From Pseudomonas sp. KUIN-1 (GTDB lineage Bacteria; Pseudomonadota; Gammaproteobacteria; Pseudomonadales; Pseudomonadaceae), in the NCBI RefSeq assembly GCF_009176725.1, contig NZ_AP020337.1:5029501-5093500 (forward strand): a DNA stretch of 64,000 nt, in the 5' to 3' direction. The position numbers and the translations under genes were made by a program. Positions 37,678-46,488 of the stretch are shown here, piece after piece. Each line of letters opens with the position of its first letter. Within the stretch, counting starts at the first letter, position 1. Under the pieces are notes generated by a model. The model did no database searches and was not told the DNA's origin. It saw only the letters and a list, made by a program, of their open reading frames with translations.

Positions 37678-38688
37678 TCAGGTCTTGAACTCGTTACCGT
37701 TCTCATCAATAACGCCATTGTCGTATTTCGTACGCAATTCTGGATCGGACAAAATCCTGAACGCATTTGAAATTTTTTTGAAACGCTCATTCGCCTCGGC
37801 CACGTTGCCCGCGTTTTTATCAGGGTGGTACTTCAACGCGGCCTTCTTGTAAGCCTTTTTGACTGCGGAGAGGTCCGCCGTCATGTCCGAGAGGCCCAAG
37901 TGCTCGTACAACTGTTTCACGGGTGGTTTGGCGGGGGCGGAATCGTCCACCTTCGCGGACGCGCCAGTGGGGGGTGTTTTGGGGGGCCGCTCTGTTGACG
38001 GCCGCTGAGCGCCCGCATCGGGCTGGGCTTTCGGCGGTGGCGGCGCGCTATTGGCCTGGGGGCGAGCGCTTGGAGGCGTTTGTGGGCGTGCTTGCTGTTG
38101 AGTACTTTCAGGTCTCCAGGATGGGCCCGGTGTGGGTCGTCGCACGCGATCGGTGTTCTGCTGACGAATCTCGTTGATCACCTGGTCAGCGATGTCATTC
38201 ATCAGTTTGTTCAGCTTCAAGTTGCTGGAGAAGAATGCGTAGTTCGCCTCACTGTTGTGCTTGCCATTCTCGGGTTCGGGCCTGGCCATCGCGTCGGCCA
38301 GCGTCTTGCCCAGAGAGAACAGCAGGTTGCCCTTGCTATCATTGATGCCCAAAAAGCTCATCACGTTGCGCATCGACTGGTCGCGCTCCCAGACAACGCT
38401 GGCCACGTCGAAGGCAGCTCGCGCCAGATTGAATCGGCCTCCCCCTTCGTGCGTCTCGACATGGGTCACCGGTTCCTTGCCGAGCAATGCGTCGAGGATC
38501 ACCTCGAGGCCTTTCTGCTGGCGCTCGTTGAGCCGGCCTTTCTGCTCCAGCAATGAGCTGTTGACCTGCAACGCCACTTTGCCAGCGATATGGCTGACGA
38601 CGTTCATCGCGCGGTCTATCGTTGGCTTTGTCGAATCGCTGAGCGCCACTCGCGCCAACGAAGATGCAAGGTTGGTGAGGTTGATCAT
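37678..38688 (-). CDS. hopI1: type III effector HopI1 (J-domain protein)
   Basis: HopI1 is injected into plant cells, targets chloroplasts and recruits host Hsp70 through its J domain to suppress defence. Here it is 336 residues. The N-terminus (MINLTNLASSLARVAL) is Ser-rich and amphipathic, as in secreted effectors. A Pro/Gln-rich region at about 180-255 follows, then a C-terminal J domain at about 260-325 with the essential HPD tripeptide (KYHPDKN). The Pro/Gln region is short and has no clear tandem repeats, unlike alleles with several copies. The start at 38688 has GGAG seven bases upstream and sits 27 bases below an Hrp box; an earlier in-frame Met would overlap that promoter. I recognise the family from the J domain, the N-terminus and the Hrp box together. 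Confidence 0.9.
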   Translation of the reverse strand: MINLTNLASSLARVALSDSTKPTIDRAMNVVSHIAGKVALQVNSSLLEQKGRLNERQQKGLEVILDALLGKEPVTHVETHEGGGRFNLARAAFDVASVVWERDQSMRNVMSFLGINDSKGNLLFSLGKTLADAMARPEPENGKHNSEANYAFFSSNLKLNKLMNDIADQVINEIRQQNTDRVRRPTPGPSWRPESTQQQARPQTPPSARPQANSAPPPPKAQPDAGAQRPSTERPPKTPPTGASAKVDDSAPAKPPVKQLYEHLGLSDMTADLSAVKKAYKKAALKYHPDKNAGNVAEANERFKKISNAFRILSDPELRTKYDNGVIDENGNEFKT

Positions 38689-38714
38689 CTGCTTCTCCGG
38701 AAACTCATACCGCC

Positions 38715-38742
38715 TTGGTGGCAAGCAACGAGATCCGGTTCC
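38715..38742 (-). promoter_or_regulatory. Hrp box (HrpL-dependent promoter) of hopI1
   Basis: On the minus strand GGAACC (38742-38737) is followed after 15 bases by CCACCAA (38721-38715), matching the GGAACC-N15/16-CCACNNA consensus of the HrpL sigma factor exactly. It ends 27 bases before the hopI1 start codon. Confidence 0.92.
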
Positions 38743-38810
38743 ACGGGATGTGCAACTCTGCACAGGTGCAGAGCACTGACGCGAGCATCAGCCAGGTTGG
38801 CGAATAATGG

Positions 38811-39194
38811 TCAGCCCGCCCTGGCCGCCATCGCCGTCACTTCCACCCGCATCCCTTCAACCGCCAACGCCGCCACGCCCACCGCTGCGCGCACGGGCCA
38901 CGGTTTTTTGAAGAAGCGTTTGTACACTTCGTTGAAGGCTGCGCGATCGGCCATGTCGGTGAGGTAGATGGTCAGGTGCATGACCCGGTCCATCGAGCTG
39001 CCGGCGCGTTCGAGGGCGTCTTTCAGGGCTCGCAGGGTGCACTCGCTCTGCTCGGTGATGCCGCCCAGTTCCAGGCTGCCGTCGGGGTGGGTGGGGATTT
39101 GGGTGCTGACCAGCACGCCGTTGAAGTCGGCGACGTCCGAGGAGATGGACTCCGGGTCGGGATCGGGGGTGAAGGTGATGTCTGCGTTTGCCAT
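38811..39194 (-). CDS. RidA-family enamine/imine deaminase-like protein
   Basis: This 127-residue protein of the YjgF/YER057c/UK114 family starts at MANADITF; a longer frame to 39425 has no homologous extension. The family hydrolyses reactive enamine and imine intermediates released by PLP enzymes. The conserved C-terminal segment (AAVGVAALAVEGMRVEVTAMA) with its Glu is present; the substrate-binding Arg is in WPVRAA. It is convergent with nothing and lies 70 bases behind the hopI1 promoter. A small GC-rich stem (38756-38773) after its stop may terminate it. Confidence 0.88.
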   Translation of the reverse strand: MANADITFTPDPDPESISSDVADFNGVLVSTQIPTHPDGSLELGGITEQSECTLRALKDALERAGSSMDRVMHLTIYLTDMADRAAFNEVYKRFFKKPWPVRAAVGVAALAVEGMRVEVTAMAARAG

Positions 39195-39361
39195 GGGTTC
39201 TCTGCTTTGCAAAGGATGGAAAACGCCAAGCCTACGCGAGCGAAAGATGGGGGTCGAGCCGTGGGCTTTGGCGCGGAAAGTTGAAATGCGCCGCGTTGCT
39301 CTACAGAATCGCGCCCGGACCTGGCCATGCTGTCGGGCGTTTGGGGTGAAAGGGGTTGCCG

Positions 39362-40057
39362 TTGAACGAACAGAGATTGTCCATGCGCCTTGAGCGTGTG
39401 GCGACGCATGTGCCAGCCGGTGCACGACTGGCCGATATCGGCTCGGATCACGGCTATCTGCCGGTGGCGCTGCTGAACCGTGGCGTCATTGCGGCAGCGG
39501 TGGCTGGCGAGGTGGCGTTGACGCCGTTCTGTGCAGCCGAGCGCACCGTGCGCGAGAACGATCTGCAGGATCAGGTCAGCGTGCGCCTGGCCGATGGTCT
39601 GGCGGCGATCAAAGCGGAAGACGCGATCACGGCGATCAGTCTCTGCGGCATGGGCGGCGAGACGATTCGCGACATCCTTGAAGCGGGCAAGGCGCGCCTG
39701 AGCGGTCAGGAACGCTTGATCCTGCAACCCAACGGCGGCGAGCAACCGTTGCGTGTCTGGCTGATGGAGCATGACTACCGCATCGTCAGCGAAGAAGTGC
39801 TGCGGGAAAATCGTTTCGACTACGAAATCATCGTCGCCGAACGCACAGGCCCCGTTAAGTACACGGCTGAGGAGCTGTATTTCGGTCCGCTGCAGATGCA
39901 GGCGCGCAGCCCGGCGTTTCTGCTCAAGTGGCAGCGTTTGCTGGGCAAGAAACACAAGACGCTGCACAACTTCGAACGCGCCCAGCAAGCGGTGAACGAA
40001 GAGAAGCTGCAGGACGTTGCGCAACAGGTCCGCTGGATTACCGCGTTGCTGGCGTGA
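39362..40057 (+). CDS. trmK: tRNA (adenine(22)-N1)-methyltransferase TrmK
   Basis: This 231-residue class I SAM-dependent methyltransferase carries motif I LADIGSDHGYLPV and the family's CGMGGETI block, in which the catalytic pocket lies. TrmK methylates A22 of certain tRNAs. I prefer the TTG at 39362 because AGGGG lies six bases upstream; the TTG at 39356 and the ATG at 39383 are alternatives, the latter removing a conserved NEQRLS start. Confidence 0.88.
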   Translation: MNEQRLSMRLERVATHVPAGARLADIGSDHGYLPVALLNRGVIAAAVAGEVALTPFCAAERTVRENDLQDQVSVRLADGLAAIKAEDAITAISLCGMGGETIRDILEAGKARLSGQERLILQPNGGEQPLRVWLMEHDYRIVSEEVLRENRFDYEIIVAERTGPVKYTAEELYFGPLQMQARSPAFLLKWQRLLGKKHKTLHNFERAQQAVNEEKLQDVAQQVRWITALLA

Positions 40058-40166
40058 AAATCGAACTCATGCCCGAACCGGCTCTCCAACCCGCATGATC
40101 CGCAGTTCAGGCTTTAAGGGTGTCTACATCTGGTGCAGCCTGAACCAGGCGTCAACGCTGCAATGT

Positions 40167-40235
40167 GTGACGCGGAGCGTCACCAACTGCATTCCCACGC
40201 GGAGCGTGAGGAACGAGAAGTGTTCGGGAGAACAC
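40167..40235. repeat. cluster of three small inverted repeats (REP-like)
   Basis: Three hairpins lie in tandem between trmK and the DsbA-like gene: GTGACGCGGAGCGTCAC (40167-40183), CCCACGCGGAGCGTGAGG (40194-40211) and GTGTTCGGGAGAACAC (40220-40235). The first two share the ACGCGGAGCGT core, a pattern common in P. syringae intergenic repeats. They could stabilise or terminate the trmK transcript. Confidence 0.7.
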
Positions 40236-40293
40236 TTCCAGTGCCTACGCGCAGCGCGCCTTGTGTACAACCATCGACGGGAGTAAAACGACC

Positions 40294-40833
40294 ATGCATT
40301 CAGACGCACTTTCCTGGGGCCACGGGCCTCGTCTGTTCGAAGTCTTCCTTGAGCCGACCTGCCCTTTTTCGGTCAAGGCCTTCTTCAAACTCGATGAGCT
40401 GCTGGCGCAGGCAGGAGAAGACAGGGTCACGGTCAAAATCCGCCTGCAATCGCAGCCCTGGCACATGTTTTCGGGTGTCATCGTGCGTTGCATTCTGGCG
40501 GCTGCGACCCTTGAAGGCGGTAAGCAAAGCGCCAAGGCGGTCATGACGGCGGTTGCGTCGCACCGTGAAGAATTCGAGTTCGAACACCATGCCACCGGCC
40601 CGAATATGGACGCAACGCCCAACGACATCATCGCGCGCATCGAGCGTTACAGCGGCCTGGCGCTGGCGGAGGCATTCGCCAATCCCGAGCTTGAGCAGGC
40701 TGTGAAATGGCACGCCAAATACGCTCGCCAGAACGGCATACACGTCTCGCCGACCTTCATGATCGACGGTCTTGTGCAGCCGGGCTTGAGCAGTGGCGAC
40801 CCGGTATCGAAGTGGGTCGCGGAGATAGGTTGA
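40294..40833 (+). CDS. DsbA-like thioredoxin-fold protein with a single active-site Cys
   Basis: This 179-residue protein has a thioredoxin fold with a helical insertion, as in DsbA/2-hydroxychromene isomerase relatives. The usual CxxC is CPFS (EPTCPFSVKA), so only the nucleophilic Cys remains; the cis-Pro loop (VSPTFMIDG) is intact. No signal peptide is visible, so it is probably cytoplasmic and not a classical disulfide oxidase. A GGAG lies upstream of the ATG at 40294. The substrate is unknown. Confidence 0.8.
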   Translation: MHSDALSWGHGPRLFEVFLEPTCPFSVKAFFKLDELLAQAGEDRVTVKIRLQSQPWHMFSGVIVRCILAAATLEGGKQSAKAVMTAVASHREEFEFEHHATGPNMDATPNDIIARIERYSGLALAEAFANPELEQAVKWHAKYARQNGIHVSPTFMIDGLVQPGLSSGDPVSKWVAEIG

Positions 40834-40842
40834 GGGGCGGGC

Positions 40843-41814
40843 TCAAACCAGCGCATCGATCCGCTCATTGATCCACTCGCGGCTGCGCGCCAGCGCCTTG
40901 CGCGCCAACGTGGTCGGGAAGTGGATGAAGCCGTGCGGCGACTCGGGCATGAGGTGCATTTCGACCTCTGCCGAGTTGGCCCAGCGCTCGGCCATCTGCA
41001 GTGTGTCATCCAGCAGCGGGTCAATCTCTCCGACGAACATCAGTGCGGGCGGAAGGCCGGTCAAATCGCCATACAGCGGTGACAGCGGCGGCTCGCGGCG
41101 TTTATCGTCGCTTCGGTCGGGGGTAAGCGCGCGCATGGCGCCGACCATGCCCGGACCGTCCAGCACCAGCGTCTCGGGCCCTGCGGTACGCACGCTCATG
41201 GTGCCCGTCAGGTCGTAGACGCCGTAGTACAGGACCGTACCCACTATCCGCTCGAGCAGATCAGGTCGGTTTTTCAATTTCAGGAGGGTGGCTGCCGCAA
41301 GATGCCCGCCAGCGGATTCGCCGACCACGATAACCGGCAGGCCGGCAAACTCTTCGCAGTCTTTGCCCAACAGCCAGCAGGCGGCAGAAAAACAGTCCTC
41401 CATCAGGCCCTCGATGGGGGTTGTCACAGCAAGTCGGTAATCAACCGAAACAATGGCCACATCGCAAGCGTTGACCATGGCGACGTTGAGATCATCGTTC
41501 ATCTGCGCGTTGCCGATCACCCATCCGCCGCCGTGGATGTCGAACACCACGCCCCGGGGTTTACCTTTGGGCCGGATGATGCGCACGGGCACCGGTACGT
41601 TATCCGAACTGACCGTTCTTTTCTCGATGCGCAGGTCATGCCCTCCCGGTTTCAGGGCGCTGCCGATCTGAGCTGCACGTAACAGCGCCTGAATCAGCCG
41701 GGGCGTGACGCGATTGCGAATCTGGAAACGCGGCATCCGCGAGAGGGTTTTATTGAACCGTCGTACTTCTACCAACTCCTGTTCACTGCAAGGCCAAAGC
41801 TGTTTTGTGTCCAA
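40843..41814 (-). CDS. alpha/beta hydrolase, hormone-sensitive-lipase (family IV) type
   Basis: This 323-residue esterase-like protein has the oxyanion motif HGGGW, the nucleophile elbow GESAGG, an Asp in EIDPLLDD and the catalytic His in PHGFIHF, in the correct order for family IV esterases. It lacks a signal peptide. It ends 9 bases from the convergent DsbA-like gene. Natural substrate is unknown; short-chain acyl esters are usual in the family. Confidence 0.9.
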   Translation of the reverse strand: MDTKQLWPCSEQELVEVRRFNKTLSRMPRFQIRNRVTPRLIQALLRAAQIGSALKPGGHDLRIEKRTVSSDNVPVPVRIIRPKGKPRGVVFDIHGGGWVIGNAQMNDDLNVAMVNACDVAIVSVDYRLAVTTPIEGLMEDCFSAACWLLGKDCEEFAGLPVIVVGESAGGHLAAATLLKLKNRPDLLERIVGTVLYYGVYDLTGTMSVRTAGPETLVLDGPGMVGAMRALTPDRSDDKRREPPLSPLYGDLTGLPPALMFVGEIDPLLDDTLQMAERWANSAEVEMHLMPESPHGFIHFPTTLARKALARSREWINERIDALV

Positions 41815-41889
41815 TTTCTGCTCTCTTGTCAGGCTGACGTATGCGGGGGCGCGTAATTCGGTTTGCCCCCACCTGTAGCTGAGAGGCTT

Positions 41890-42816
41890 TTAGTCGTAGA
41901 ACGGTTCAACGGATGCCCGACCGCCCACGAAAAAACTGTCCGCGACCAGCCGCAACGGTTGCAGGTCCAGGTCACTGGCTTTATCGCCGATCAGCTGTTG
42001 GAAGTGTCGATACACCGCTGCGTACTCGCCCTCCTCCGAAACAGCCTGGCGCACGCCATCGATACTCAACAGCGCACCGCCGTTGTCCAGGCGCAACGTG
42101 CCTTCGGCGCAGCAAATCTCGATGCTCCAGAGTTCGTCGTGACCATGATCGAAATCGAACTCGGCGCGAATATCGAGATGGCGCGTGTCGGACATCTTGA
42201 TGGACGCGGCGATAGGCGACTGGCAATTGCTAGGCACGCGCAGTTCGGCAGATTCGACGAACAAGGGCAGTGGCAGCAGGTGGGTCACGATCGACAGGGC
42301 ATTGATGCCCGGATCGAACACGCCCAGGCCACCGGGCTGCCAGATCCACGCCTGACCGGGGTGCCATTTGCGCACGTCTTCTTTCCAGTCGATCTGCACG
42401 CTCTGCAGGGTGCGGCTGCACAACCACTCACGCGCCGCTTCGATACCCTGCGCGTAACGCGAATGCCAGGCGAACAGACCGCTGACGCCCTGCTCTTGCA
42501 CCTGGGCCACCAACGCCATCGCCTCACCCAGGGTCGCGCACGGCGGCTTCTCGACCAGCACGTGTTTGCCGGCCGCCAACGCCTCTTGCACCAGGGCAAA
42601 GCGACCTTGCGGGGGCGTACAGAACGCAATCGCGTCAACCTGCAGCCCGCTCGCAAGCAGTTCGCCCAGGGATTTGAAATTCTCTACCCCGGCGCACGGC
42701 TGGCCTTGCGTGGCCACGGCCACCAGCTCAAACGCAGGGTTGGCGTGGATCGCAGGGACGTGTTGATCCTGCGCAATCTTGCCGTAGCCCACCAGACCGA
42801 GACGAATCGGTTGCAT
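41890..42816 (-). CDS. Gfo/Idh/MocA-family sugar dehydrogenase
   Basis: This 308-residue NAD(P)-dependent oxidoreductase has an N-terminal Rossmann fold (LGLVGYGKIAQDQHVPAI), the catalytic-lysine motif EKPP and a C-terminal alpha/beta domain. The pattern, including FGAWDH-like HSRYAQG and DPGINAL, resembles D-galactose 1-dehydrogenase (GalD) of Pseudomonas, but I cannot fix the substrate. The ATG at 42816 is followed directly by the Rossmann motif. It is a single-gene unit between the esterase and the lipoprotein gene. Confidence 0.88.
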   Translation of the reverse strand: MQPIRLGLVGYGKIAQDQHVPAIHANPAFELVAVATQGQPCAGVENFKSLGELLASGLQVDAIAFCTPPQGRFALVQEALAAGKHVLVEKPPCATLGEAMALVAQVQEQGVSGLFAWHSRYAQGIEAAREWLCSRTLQSVQIDWKEDVRKWHPGQAWIWQPGGLGVFDPGINALSIVTHLLPLPLFVESAELRVPSNCQSPIAASIKMSDTRHLDIRAEFDFDHGHDELWSIEICCAEGTLRLDNGGALLSIDGVRQAVSEEGEYAAVYRHFQQLIGDKASDLDLQPLRLVADSFFVGGRASVEPFYD

Positions 42817-43090
42817 ACATGACTCCTGGGTTTTTGTAATTATCGTGCGACACAGTAAACCAGATGTTAATCGTGGTCGGTAAGAGGCATGGCGATGGAA
42901 CTGTTTTCCTGGCCGGTCTCACATTCGATAATCTTCAGCGCCCGCTCAGGGCCCTGCGATTCTGCAGCTCAGAATGCTCCGCGTCCCATTGGGTTTAACT
43001 TCACGAGCGCAGAACCACGCCATCACTCAATAGTCTTAGCCTTGCAGTCATTGCCTTGTATAGTTGCCGTCTTCATCTCAGGAGCTTTCC

Positions 43091-43510
43091 ATGCGCATTC
43101 CTTCTCGCTTGATCGGTGGCGTTCTGGTCGCCACGTTGCTGACTCAGATTTCCGCCTGCGGCAGTATTTTCTATCCTGATCGTCGTGGTCAGATCGATGG
43201 CAAGGTTGACCCGGCCATTGCGGCGCTGGATGCTTTTGCGCTGCTGTTCTATATCGTTCCGGGCGTGATTGCGTTTGCGGTGGACTTCGCCACTGGCGCG
43301 ATCTATTACGGGCCCGGCGAGCACGCGCAGATCGATCCGCAGAAGCTGCAAAAAGCGCTCAAGGCTGACGGCAGCGTCGATAACACCAAGCTGCAAGCCA
43401 TCATTGAAACCGAGCTGGGCCGTTCCCTGCCGTTGAACGATCCACGCCTGATCCAGCATAAAGGCAGCGTGGAACAACTGGCAGCACTGGGCCTGGTCCC
43501 TGCCGCCTGA
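43091..43510 (+). CDS. small lipoprotein of unknown function
   Basis: This 139-residue protein has a signal peptide with lipobox ISAC (cleavage before Cys24), then a short hydrophobic stretch (LLFYIVPGVIAFAVDF) that may be a membrane-anchored helix, and a soluble C-terminal helical part. An AGGAG lies seven bases before the ATG at 43091. It lies 25 bases before the metal exporter gene, so the two may be co-transcribed. I do not recognise a function. Confidence 0.82.
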   Translation: MRIPSRLIGGVLVATLLTQISACGSIFYPDRRGQIDGKVDPAIAALDAFALLFYIVPGVIAFAVDFATGAIYYGPGEHAQIDPQKLQKALKADGSVDNTKLQAIIETELGRSLPLNDPRLIQHKGSVEQLAALGLVPAA

Positions 43511-43535
43511 TATCGATCCCGTTCAAGGAAGCGTC

Positions 43536-44429
43536 ATGAGCACCACTGCCGAACATTCCCGACTGCTGCGTCTGGCGACACGGGCCTCGCTGGCGGTTGC
43601 CACGACGCTGATCCTGGCCAAGGGCGTTGCCTGGTGGCTGAGCGGCTCGGTGAGCCTGCTGGCCGGTCTCACCGACTCGCTGCTGGATGGCGCAGCCTCG
43701 TTCCTCAACCTGCTGGCGGTGCACTATGCACTGAGGCCTGCCGATGACGATCATCGCTATGGTCACGGCAAGGCGGAAGCGCTGTCGGGCATGGCGCAGG
43801 CGTTGTTCATCACCGTCAGTGGTGTGCTGATTGCCGTTCAGGCGGTCGAGCGCATTCAGAACCCGGAACCGCTGGGCGCGCCGCTGCTGGGCATGGTCGT
43901 GATGGTGATTTCCATCGCGCTGACGATCGCACTGCTCACCCTGCAATACCGGGTGATCAAGGCGACCGGCTCGGCAGCGATCCGCGCTGATTCGCTGCAC
44001 TACCGTTCAGACCTGCTGCTTAACGCCAGCATCCTGGTGGCGCTGACGCTGGCGTATTTCGGCTGGCAGCAGCTGGACGCGTATTTTGGTCTGGGCATCG
44101 CGCTGTATATTTTGTGGAGCGCCTTTCAAATCGCCCGCGAAACCATATCGGTGCTCATGGATGCGGAGTTGCCCGCCGATGTCAGCACTCAAATGCTGGC
44201 ATTGGCATGCGAAGTGCCGGGCGTGCTCGGTGCGCATGATCTGCGTACACGAATCTCCGGCAATCACTGGTTTGTGCAGTTGCACCTGGAGCTGCCGGGC
44301 AGCCTGACGCTGTCGGTCGCCCACGCCATTTGTGATCAGGTGGCTGACGCCATTCACAAGCAATTCCCGAAGGCCGAGGTGCTGGTACACGCCGACCCTC
44401 AGGAAGTCGTCAAACAGGCCAGTGCCTGA
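43536..44429 (+). CDS. cation diffusion facilitator (FieF/YiiP-like)
   Basis: This 297-residue inner-membrane metal/proton antiporter has six transmembrane helices. The metal site shows the FieF form: DxxxD in helix 2 (TDSLLDG) and HxxxD in helix 5 (HYRSD), with the family motif HRYGHGKAE between helices 2 and 3. The C-terminal cytoplasmic domain (residues 210-290) has the usual ferredoxin-like regulatory fold with His residues. All-Asp/His sites of this form carry Zn or Fe(II). It follows the lipoprotein gene. Confidence 0.93.
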   Translation: MSTTAEHSRLLRLATRASLAVATTLILAKGVAWWLSGSVSLLAGLTDSLLDGAASFLNLLAVHYALRPADDDHRYGHGKAEALSGMAQALFITVSGVLIAVQAVERIQNPEPLGAPLLGMVVMVISIALTIALLTLQYRVIKATGSAAIRADSLHYRSDLLLNASILVALTLAYFGWQQLDAYFGLGIALYILWSAFQIARETISVLMDAELPADVSTQMLALACEVPGVLGAHDLRTRISGNHWFVQLHLELPGSLTLSVAHAICDQVADAIHKQFPKAEVLVHADPQEVVKQASA

Positions 44430-44435
44430 CCGATA

Positions 44436-45602
44436 TCAGTTGACGGTGTAGCCCCGCCCCGCCAGGCACGCGCCCATTGAGCGACGATACAGATCGACCA
44501 CGTCAGGCGGTGGCTGGCTGGTGACATTGGCCGGGTCGAAACCGCTTTGCTCCGCAGCCCAGCGGTAGCACTGGTATTTATCCAGCTCGACCTGCTGCGG
44601 GCTCTGCCCGTTGGCAGGGTAGGCCACCGGATCGTAGCCATTGCCCTGTTGTTCGGCCGGCGGAGCCTGATACACGGCTTCGTTCTGCGGCGGATTGACC
44701 ACCACGTAGTCCTGGCTGTCCGGCTGGTAGGCGTAATAGGTCCCGGCAGCCAGAAACAGCAGGCTGCTGCCGATCCATACTTCCTGAGAGTAGGACGGTA
44801 GTCTGCTGACACGCACGCCGTAGGGCGGTGTCACCACGACATAACGCGGGCCTTGCGGGCGATACCAGTAGCCACCCGAGTAGTAATAGTCCTGACCACG
44901 ATAGGGAATACGCGAGTAGCCACCCGGTACGCGATCTATCGCATAGCCAGGCCGATATTGCGGACCTGGCCCCCAGCCATTGCCGTGCCCGTCGGGACGC
45001 CCTTCCCAACGGTCATTCGGGCGACCGTTGCCGGCCTGCCAGTTGCGGTTGTTGCCGCGTGGAATGTCCTGGTAATAGCCCTGCCGCGGCGGCTGGGTTT
45101 GCCAAGCCTCTTTCGGGCCGCTCTGGATCGGCAGGTTGTCCTGAGCCTGGCGCAACTGCTGACGCTGCTGGTTTTGTTGCTGCTGAATCTGGCGCTGCTG
45201 ATCGCGCTGTTGCTGCTCGATCTGCTGTTGCTGCTGGCGTTCGATGTTGCGCTGCTGAAGCTGCTGTTGCTGGATCTGCTGCTGTTGCTGACGCTCGACC
45301 TGACGCTGCTGATTCTGCTGCTCCTGAATCTGGCGTTGCTGATTGGTCTGCTGCTGGTTGATCTGCTGTTGCTGCTGACGCTCGACCTGGCGCAGCTGGT
45401 TTTGCTGCTGTTGGATCTGCCGCTGCTGGTTGTTCTGCTCTTGAGCACGCTGCTGTTGCTGCTGACGCTGCTGCGCGTTTTCACCAGGGCTGCCGTAAAG
45501 CGGATTGCGCGGTGGTTCATCACGTTCGTCGGCCAGCGCCTGAGCACCGATGCTCAGACACAACAGACTTACACCCGCAAACTGCCAGATGCCAGATTTC
45601 AT
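44436..45602 (-). CDS. Gln-rich periplasmic protein with C-terminal DUF6515-like domain
   Basis: This 388-residue protein has a signal peptide (GVSLLCLSIGAQALA), a region of about 150 residues built of irregular Gln/Arg-rich heptad-like repeats (variants of QQRQIQQQQNQ and VERQQQQQI), a Gly/Tyr/Pro-rich linker and a C-terminal domain with one hydrophobic helix (SLLFLAAGTYYAY) and conserved Cys in YQCYRWAAEQSGFDP and GACLAGRGYTVN. The ATG at 45602 is preceded by GAGGAAAG. The C-terminal domain resembles the DUF6515 family; function unknown. The repeat length likely varies between strains. Confidence 0.85.
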   Translation of the reverse strand: MKSGIWQFAGVSLLCLSIGAQALADERDEPPRNPLYGSPGENAQQRQQQQQRAQEQNNQQRQIQQQQNQLRQVERQQQQQINQQQTNQQRQIQEQQNQQRQVERQQQQQIQQQQLQQRNIERQQQQQIEQQQRDQQRQIQQQQNQQRQQLRQAQDNLPIQSGPKEAWQTQPPRQGYYQDIPRGNNRNWQAGNGRPNDRWEGRPDGHGNGWGPGPQYRPGYAIDRVPGGYSRIPYRGQDYYYSGGYWYRPQGPRYVVVTPPYGVRVSRLPSYSQEVWIGSSLLFLAAGTYYAYQPDSQDYVVVNPPQNEAVYQAPPAEQQGNGYDPVAYPANGQSPQQVELDKYQCYRWAAEQSGFDPANVTSQPPPDVVDLYRRSMGACLAGRGYTVN

Positions 45603-45995
45603 GCTTTCCTCACTAGAGCGCGGGTTGACGTCATTAAGACTGTTTAAGCGTAGCGCCGTTCTGCGCACTTTATCAGCAGACAAAGAAAAGGGGACCAAAT
45701 GGCCCCCTTGAGATACTTCGTCCTGGCGCAACGCTTTTGACGCTGGCTCACCTCATGCCGTCTTCTGGACAGTATGTAGCCCGGGGGCCTGACACACCCT
45801 GTCGGGTGGGAGGCCGCGACTGGCCTGATTCGGCGGGTCGCGCTGGACGCTGTGTCCGGGCAGTGATTCTGTTTAAAAGAATAGGCCTGAGGCTAAGGCA
45901 GAAGATTGCTAATATTGCGGATTAAAACATTACTTGCGCAATTTTTGACTTCAGATGAATAATCCAGCGCAATTGAATTGATAATGGGGTGCATC
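45603..45995. other. divergent intergenic region with stem-loop
   Basis: No gene is supported here. A stem-loop at 45688-45710 (AAGGGG...CCCCCTT) is followed, read on the minus strand, by TTTTCTTT and could act as an attenuator upstream of the Gln-rich protein gene. The 45770-45870 stretch is GC-rich with further self-complementary segments, but I recognise no RNA family. Confidence 0.4.
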
Positions 45996-46475
45996 GTGAG
46001 CAAGCTCGACAGATACGACCTGAGCATTTTGGCTGAATTGCAACGGGACGCACGCATATCCAACCAGGAATTGGCCGAACGCATTGGTCTGTCGCCGTCA
46101 CCCTGCTCGCGCCGGGTCAAGCAACTGGAAGACGACGGTTATATCGTGCGCCAGGTCGCCCTGCTGGATCGCAAGAAACTGGGTCTGAACCTGACAGCCT
46201 ACGTGCTGATCGGCATGGACCGGCACACGCCCGAGCGCTTCGAGAATTTCGAGCAGCAGATCCGCAACCTGCCTCAGGTTCTGGAATGCAGCCTGGTGAC
46301 CGGCATGGACGCGGACTATCAACTGAAAGTGGTGGTGCCGGACATGGATCACTATCAGAAACTGCTGTTGGGCCATCTGACCCGCATCGAAGGCGTGACC
46401 AGCGTCAAATCGAGCTTTGTGCTCAATCAAGTGCTGGCCAGCACCGAAATGCCGCTGACTCACCTGCGCAACTGA
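45996..46475 (+). CDS. Lrp/AsnC-family transcriptional regulator
   Basis: This 159-residue protein has an N-terminal helix-turn-helix (LDRYDLSILAELQRD, RIGLSPSPCSRRVKQLE) and a C-terminal RAM ligand-binding domain with the GMDADYQLKVV segment. I chose the GTG at 45996, which begins the domain at once and has GGGGTG upstream; an in-frame ATG at 45984 would add four residues. Ligands of this family are amino acids; the target genes are not evident from the neighbourhood. Confidence 0.9.
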   Translation: MSKLDRYDLSILAELQRDARISNQELAERIGLSPSPCSRRVKQLEDDGYIVRQVALLDRKKLGLNLTAYVLIGMDRHTPERFENFEQQIRNLPQVLECSLVTGMDADYQLKVVVPDMDHYQKLLLGHLTRIEGVTSVKSSFVLNQVLASTEMPLTHLRN

Positions 46476-46488
46476 GCCAGCACCGGCT

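Noticed and set aside
45150..45480. Short tandem CTG-rich units resembling a repeat array
   Set aside because: They are the coding sequence of the Gln-rich protein; spacing is irregular and there are no spacers, so it is not a CRISPR.
45770..45870. GC-rich self-complementary stretch resembling a structured RNA
   Set aside because: No match to tRNA, SRP RNA or any regulatory RNA that I can recognise.
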